This document shows, one piece after another, positions 60,861 through 64,000 of a stretch of 64,000 nt of DNA. The stretch is from Rikenellaceae bacterium (GTDB lineage Bacteria > Bacteroidota > Bacteroidia > Bacteroidales > Rikenellaceae): NCBI GenBank assembly GCA_015059955.1, contig SUZK01000002.1, positions 62,001 to 126,000 on the forward strand, in the 5' to 3' direction. The notes below the pieces were generated by a model. That model made no database searches. It saw only the letters and a program-made list of their open reading frames with translations, and was not told the DNA's origin. Position 1 is the first letter of the stretch; the number at the start of each line of letters is the position of its first letter. Position numbers and translations under genes: made by a program.

Positions 60861-61220
60861 CTACTCTACTAACCAAATATTCCCTTTCTTGCTAACTGAA
60901 CAATATCTATCATTGTCGTTACCAATACTACATTTTATTATAAATGATACATTTCGTTTAGTATCTTGAATATTATTAAAGTAGATGTAAAATGCATCAT
61001 TTATATCAACCACCCATCCTGGACAAAAATCTTTTATCGAGCAGTTGTGCTCATATATAATTTTTTTGAGGACAATTATTTCTCCACTGATATTGGTTAA
61101 GCAAATCATAGACTTGTCTTTTGACCAACTTTGAACAGCAAGAGTGTTTTTTACTTTACTTCTAAAGAAGTTTGCAAGTTTAATGAGAAGATTCAATATT
61201 GGGGATATTATAGCACTCAT
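60861..61220 (-). CDS. hypothetical protein, AT-rich
   Basis: 119 aa, not recognised. An amphipathic N-terminal segment (IISPILNLLIKLANFF) and a beta-rich rest with several Cys (MICLTN, HNCSIKDFCPG, IIKCSIG). Composition is clearly more AT-rich than the neighbouring genes and codons such as ATA, TTA and AAT are frequent, which suggests acquisition from another source. It lies 26 bp after the collagen-like lipoprotein gene in the same direction and before their shared terminator. Confidence 0.65.
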   Translation of the reverse strand: MSAIISPILNLLIKLANFFRSKVKNTLAVQSWSKDKSMICLTNISGEIIVLKKIIYEHNCSIKDFCPGWVVDINDAFYIYFNNIQDTKRNVSFIIKCSIGNDNDRYCSVSKKGNIWLVE

Positions 61221-61246
61221 AATTTATCGTATTTGATTAAAACTTA

Positions 61247-62647
61247 TTATTCATCGAAATCGTATCCCATAATAACATCAGCATAGTTCTTCCAATATTC
61301 TGCAGATTTGTATACATCTAATGCTTCTATTGGAACATATATCATATCAGGGACTAGTGAGTATGCACCTACTTGAGGAGGTGTTAGACCTCTAAAATAT
61401 AGAGTTTCAACATTTACTCGATTTTGAGTATTCGAGCCGCTCCAATACATTGAACCAATTAATTCCACAGATTTTCCAATAACAAGCCTTTCCCACTTGA
61501 GTTGGTTTTTATAATTCTGTCCAGTTGACAATTTCGATACTTTTCCAATCATCAGAGATTTCTCTTCGATTACTGTAACAGTATCAGGAATTGTTAGATT
61601 CAATATCCCTGCCCCTAAAAAAGCTTCCGATTTTACGGTTGTAATACTGCTTGGTAATTCTATTTTCCACAATGAGGTACAGTTATAAAATGCTCTGGTT
61701 GGAATTTCTATAACCCCTGTGAAATACTTCAGTTCAGTAAAGGCAATAATATCAGTGTTACTTGCGAATACAGTGCTAATGTCAGTCACAGCTGCTGCTT
61801 CAGAATAAGAAAGTTCACCGTCATAATTAATATCCCAATTCTTACAACATATTGCTTTAACCCGTAAGTCCTCAAACGGAATATTCTCCTTGTCGTGCTT
61901 AGGCAGGGTTATCATCGTACCATCGGTAAGGTTGAAATATACATACTCATCATCTTGAGTTACGCTTGAGAATATGCTCTCACCATCACTGCCGTCAGCA
62001 CCGTCGCTTCCATCTGCACCATCCTCACCAGTAGCTTTGCCCAGTTCAATCCAGGTTGCGCCTTCATCGTATGACACATACCAGTAGTCATTCTCAATCT
62101 TCAAGCGGGGAGTGATACCATCCTTGCCGTCTACTCCATCTTGACCGTCATTACCATTTGTGCCGTCTTGACCATCACGACCATCCTCACCGACCGCCTT
62201 AATCTTATTACCCTTACCATCGAGCAACCACTCACCGTCAATAGTCCAATAGTAGATGCCATCGGTGTCTTTCATTACGCCAATCTGTGGAGTGTAACCA
62301 TCTTTGCCGTCTGTACCATCAACACCGTCTTTACCGTTATAGATTGTGATAGTATCGCTATTAGCAAATGAAATAGTATAACCTACAATCTCACCATCCT
62401 CACGAACTGGGGAAACATTGGTTACATAATCCTTCTTCTCCAATGCCTCAACAATAGTCTGAAGAGCATCGATGTTTGTGTTTAACTGGCGACACAACTC
62501 TTCAAGAGCTGTAATACGCTTCTCGTGGTCGTTGAGGATTTGTTCCTGTTCGTCGAACTTTTCCCAAATTGCACCATCATCGAACTTGCTGCACGATGAT
62601 ACCATAACTGCCAATGCAATGGCAAATAGTGTTAATAGCTTTTTCAT
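61247..62647 (-). CDS. surface lipoprotein: DUF4988-like coiled coil, collagen-like Gly-X-Asp repeats, leucine-rich tail
   Basis: 466 aa. Lipoprotein signal MKKLLTLFAIALAVMVSSC (lipobox Cys 19). Coiled coil (about 25-75, QEQILNDHEKRITALEELCRQ), then collagen-like G-x-D runs in several blocks (about 107-225) broken by short TPQIGV/ITPRLKIE strand segments, an NYDGELSYSEA calcium-loop-like segment (about 275-285) and BspA-type leucine-rich repeats (about 300-400: IEIPTRAFYNCTSLWKIELP). Base composition shifts near 61,880: the C-terminal LRR part is AT-rich, the N-terminal part is like the host, suggesting a recombinant gene. Likely surface-exposed binding protein. Confidence 0.85.
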   Translation of the reverse strand: MKKLLTLFAIALAVMVSSCSKFDDGAIWEKFDEQEQILNDHEKRITALEELCRQLNTNIDALQTIVEALEKKDYVTNVSPVREDGEIVGYTISFANSDTITIYNGKDGVDGTDGKDGYTPQIGVMKDTDGIYYWTIDGEWLLDGKGNKIKAVGEDGRDGQDGTNGNDGQDGVDGKDGITPRLKIENDYWYVSYDEGATWIELGKATGEDGADGSDGADGSDGESIFSSVTQDDEYVYFNLTDGTMITLPKHDKENIPFEDLRVKAICCKNWDINYDGELSYSEAAAVTDISTVFASNTDIIAFTELKYFTGVIEIPTRAFYNCTSLWKIELPSSITTVKSEAFLGAGILNLTIPDTVTVIEEKSLMIGKVSKLSTGQNYKNQLKWERLVIGKSVELIGSMYWSGSNTQNRVNVETLYFRGLTPPQVGAYSLVPDMIYVPIEALDVYKSAEYWKNYADVIMGYDFDE

Positions 62648-62962
62648 AGTAATATAATTTTGAAATTTATGATTTCAAGATTTATTACCGTAGCATCTCC
62701 TATGCGGTGGGTTATATATAAAAAGAAAGTGTGGAGATGGTTCCCGTTTATCTAATCGAAGGTTGTGGAAAGACCTGACAGTAATAAACGATACAATGCC
62801 CCACACTTGGATAGTATGAGGTATATGCACAGAACGTGCATAGCCATACATGACTATACAAGAAATGAGTGCTGTCCGTTGTCCTACTGTCTTGAAAACT
62901 TCCACATTTTCGATTAAGGACTTGCGAAAAACACTTTCAATATGTCTGCTATTTATCCAATA
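62648..62962 (-). promoter_or_regulatory. structured about-310-nt leader of the collagen-like lipoprotein gene
   Basis: Between the predicted start near 62962 and the ATG at 62647. Pairings on the minus strand: GCTATT/AATAGC (62948-62964), GTCCT/AGGAC (62881-62921), TATGCAC/GTGCATA (62824-62842), AAGTGTGG (62727-62734) with CCACACTT (62801-62808) enclosing CGTTTAT/ATAAACG (62745-62790), and ACCG..CGGT near 62681-62702. The track ORF 62675-62905 lies wholly inside and is probably not coding. Confidence 0.65.
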
Positions 62963-62968
62963 GCACTA

Positions 62969-62976
62969 CAAAATTA
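62969..62976 (-). promoter_or_regulatory. -7 element for collagen-like lipoprotein gene
   Basis: Minus-strand TAATTTTG; sets the long leader. Confidence 0.5.
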
Positions 62977-63016
62977 AAAAGAATTTCCGAAACGAACAAC
63001 ACTCTTCGGGGACATT

Positions 63017-63093
63017 GCAGATAAAAGATGAAAGAGTTGCCACAAATTAGCAATGAGCAGTGACTCATTTCTCATTTGTGGCACTCTATCTGC
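63017..63093. other. 77-bp rod-like hairpin
   Basis: GCAGAT/ATCTGC, AGAGT/ACTCT, GCCACAAAT/ATTTGTGGC and AATGAG/CTCATT stack into one long imperfect hairpin with a 9-nt one-sided bulge. Lies between the infC terminator and the lipoprotein promoter; no coding content. Could be a small RNA, a spare terminator or a cruciform element. Confidence 0.6.
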
Positions 63094-63100
63094 CCACGCA

Positions 63101-63150
63101 CGCAAAAAGCCCAACCCTGCGTTGCTCGAAAACAACGCCGAGTTGGGCTT
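63101..63150 (-). terminator. infC terminator
   Basis: AAGCCCAAC/GTTGGGCTT outer and GCGTTG/CAACGC inner stems; minus strand ends TTTTTGCG. Placed directly after infC. Confidence 0.88.
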
Positions 63151-63202
63151 CATTATATGTAGCGCTACGCATGGGTCTGTGCCCTGCGCACGCCATCTGT
63201 GG

Positions 63203-63820
63203 CTACTTCTTGCTCTTAGGCGCCAAGATCATATTCATCTTCTTGCCATCGAGCTTTGGCATAAGCTCCACACGAGCATACTCCTCCAAATCGTTGGCAA
63301 AGCGCAAAAGCAAGATCTCACCCTGCTCCTTGAAGACGATAGAACGACCACGGAAGAATACGTAGGCCTTAACCTTTGCACCCTCCTTGAGGAAGTTCTC
63401 GGCGTGCTTGAGCTTGAAGTTGTAGTCGTGGTCGTCGGTCTGTGGACCGAAACGAATCTCCTTGATGACAACCTTCACCTGCTTAGCCTTGATCTCCTTA
63501 GCCTTCTTCTTCTGCTGATAGAGGAACTTCTGGTAGTCGGCGATGCGGCATACCGGAGGATCGGCCTTAGGAGAGATCTCGATAAGGTCGAGCTCCATCT
63601 CGTCAGCAAGGCGTATAGCCTCCTTGATGGGCAACACGAGGTTAGGCTCAACGTTCTCACCTACAACACGTACTACGGGTGCTGTAATCTCGTCGTTGAT
63701 GCGATTAGGGTTCTCCTGCTGCGGACGACGACCACGCTGGTCGCGCTGCTGCTGGTTGTTCTGTTGCTGGTTATTCCCCTGCACCTGTGGGCGCGGGCGG
63801 AATGGAAATTGTCCTGCCAA
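63203..63820 (-). CDS. infC: translation initiation factor IF-3 with non-AUG start
   Basis: 205 aa starting at the TTG at 63820 ([11 protein letters not shown]). An in-frame TAA lies 5 codons upstream and no ATG occurs before the conserved domain, so initiation must be at TTG or the GTG at codon 13. N-terminal about 40 residues are Gln/Asn/Arg-rich; IF3-N domain (about 40-108, [17 protein letters not shown]...) and IF3-C domain (about 115-200, [18 protein letters not shown]) follow. IF-3 checks start codons and splits idle ribosomes. Downstream of thrS; a terminator replaces the usual rpmI-rplT. Confidence 0.95.
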   Translation of the reverse strand: MAGQFPFRPRPQVQGNNQQQNNQQQRDQRGRRPQQENPNRINDEITAPVVRVVGENVEPNLVLPIKEAIRLADEMELDLIEISPKADPPVCRIADYQKFLYQQKKKAKEIKAKQVKVVIKEIRFGPQTDDHDYNFKLKHAENFLKEGAKVKAYVFFRGRSIVFKEQGEILLLRFANDLEEYARVELMPKLDGKKMNMILAPKSKK

Positions 63821-63857
63821 ATTGGTTAATTGTTAGTTTATACTTACTTCTGTTTTG

Positions 63858-64000
63858 TTATGCCTTGTTAGCCTCTATCTCCTTGGCTACCAAATCCTTC
63901 ATGAACTGTGCGAACTCGTCGATAGTCATCTGACCCTTGTCGCCATCGCCCTGTGCACGTACCGATACCTTACGCTCTTCGGCCTCCTTCTCGCCTACGA
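63858..64000 (-). CDS. thrS: threonyl-tRNA synthetase (C-terminal end only)
   Basis: 46 residues before the TAA at 63858: GEKEAEERKVSVRAQGDGDK and then MTIDEFAQFMKDL, the anticodon-binding end of ThrRS. The rest of the gene is beyond the window. The stop is 37 bp before the infC start, the usual thrS-infC arrangement. Confidence 0.9.
   Translation of the reverse strand, partial: VGEKEAEERKVSVRAQGDGDKGQMTIDEFAQFMKDLVAKEIEANKA

Noticed and set aside
62675-62905. 76-aa minus-strand ORF (MEVFKTVGQRTAL...)
   Set aside because: Lies wholly inside a leader full of paired segments, has no signal or domain, and its frame is crossed by several stems; treated as non-coding RNA, though I cannot exclude a leader peptide without comparative data.
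1-64000. tRNA genes, CRISPR arrays, intact insertion sequences, prophage
   Set aside because: No T-arm consensus, regularly spaced repeat array, transposase or phage structural gene was seen in either strand.

Overview
The window looks like chromosome of a Bacteroidota bacterium, most likely an Alistipes-type gut member of the Rikenellaceae. The phylum call rests on what can be read: nearly every transcription unit starts with the Bacteroidota-type -7 element TAnnTTTG, the Rnf complex has an RseC-type first gene, and there are SusC-like/TonB and BACON or DUF4988-type lipoproteins, a GT3-type glycogen synthase fused to phosphorylase, and the GDE-GT4-GH57 glycogen locus. The genus is an inference from base composition (about half GC by eye) and gene style.

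Layout. 1-4.4 kb (minus): infB (cut by the window edge), nusA, rimP. 4.5-6.5 kb (minus): unknown membrane protein, LemA-like protein, small zinc-ribbon protein. 6.6-10.1 kb: panB; yceD-rpmF-plsX on the minus strand with a terminator-like hairpin before plsX; a small unknown gene. 10.1-18 kb: secreted TPR protein, tadA, aspS, a hairpin-repeat region, rubrerythrin plus an unlisted 40-aa rubredoxin-like gene, a membrane protein, RNase P RNA (rnpB), another membrane protein, greA. 18-21 kb: TonB receptor and His-rich small protein (probable metal uptake). 21.2-25.5 kb: glycogen synthase/phosphorylase fusion behind a promoter with 21-bp-phased direct repeats. 25.5-30.2 kb: a repeat-rich intergenic region, then a 1302-aa surface lipoprotein with a long structured leader. 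30.2-40.4 kb: LMW phosphatase, thioredoxin-fold protein, outer-membrane barrel, nadE, and the rseC-rnfBCDGEA operon. 40.4-45 kb: LuxE-like protein, LicD-GT2 fusion, ung, alkaline phosphatase. 45-52 kb: MATE pump with two BACON-type lipoproteins, sdaA, hemW. 52-56.7 kb: glycogen debranching enzyme, GT4 glucosyltransferase and GH57 amylase. 56.8-60.7 kb: cdd, an RluA-type synthase, dtd, lipoprotein nuclease, DUF4924 protein, rpmH (too short for the ORF track). 60.8-63.1 kb: an AT-rich accessory patch (unknown small gene, collagen-like/LRR lipoprotein, about 310-nt structured leader). 63.2-64 kb: infC with a forced non-AUG start and the 3' end of thrS.

How it fits together: mostly housekeeping (translation, NAD, glycogen storage, Rnf ion-pumping respiration, oxidative-stress defence) with scattered surface lipoproteins. 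The most unusual signals are non-coding: (1) a dispersed hairpin family at 13.5-13.8 and 25.5-25.8 kb whose loop core (GTRC-N4/5-GTAC) is kept while the outer stem sequence changes on both sides; (2) two long structured leaders upstream of surface lipoproteins; (3) phased direct repeats before the glycogen gene; (4) a NadE whose glutaminase domain has lost the expected nucleophile cysteine. No tRNA, CRISPR array, intact insertion sequence or prophage was seen.
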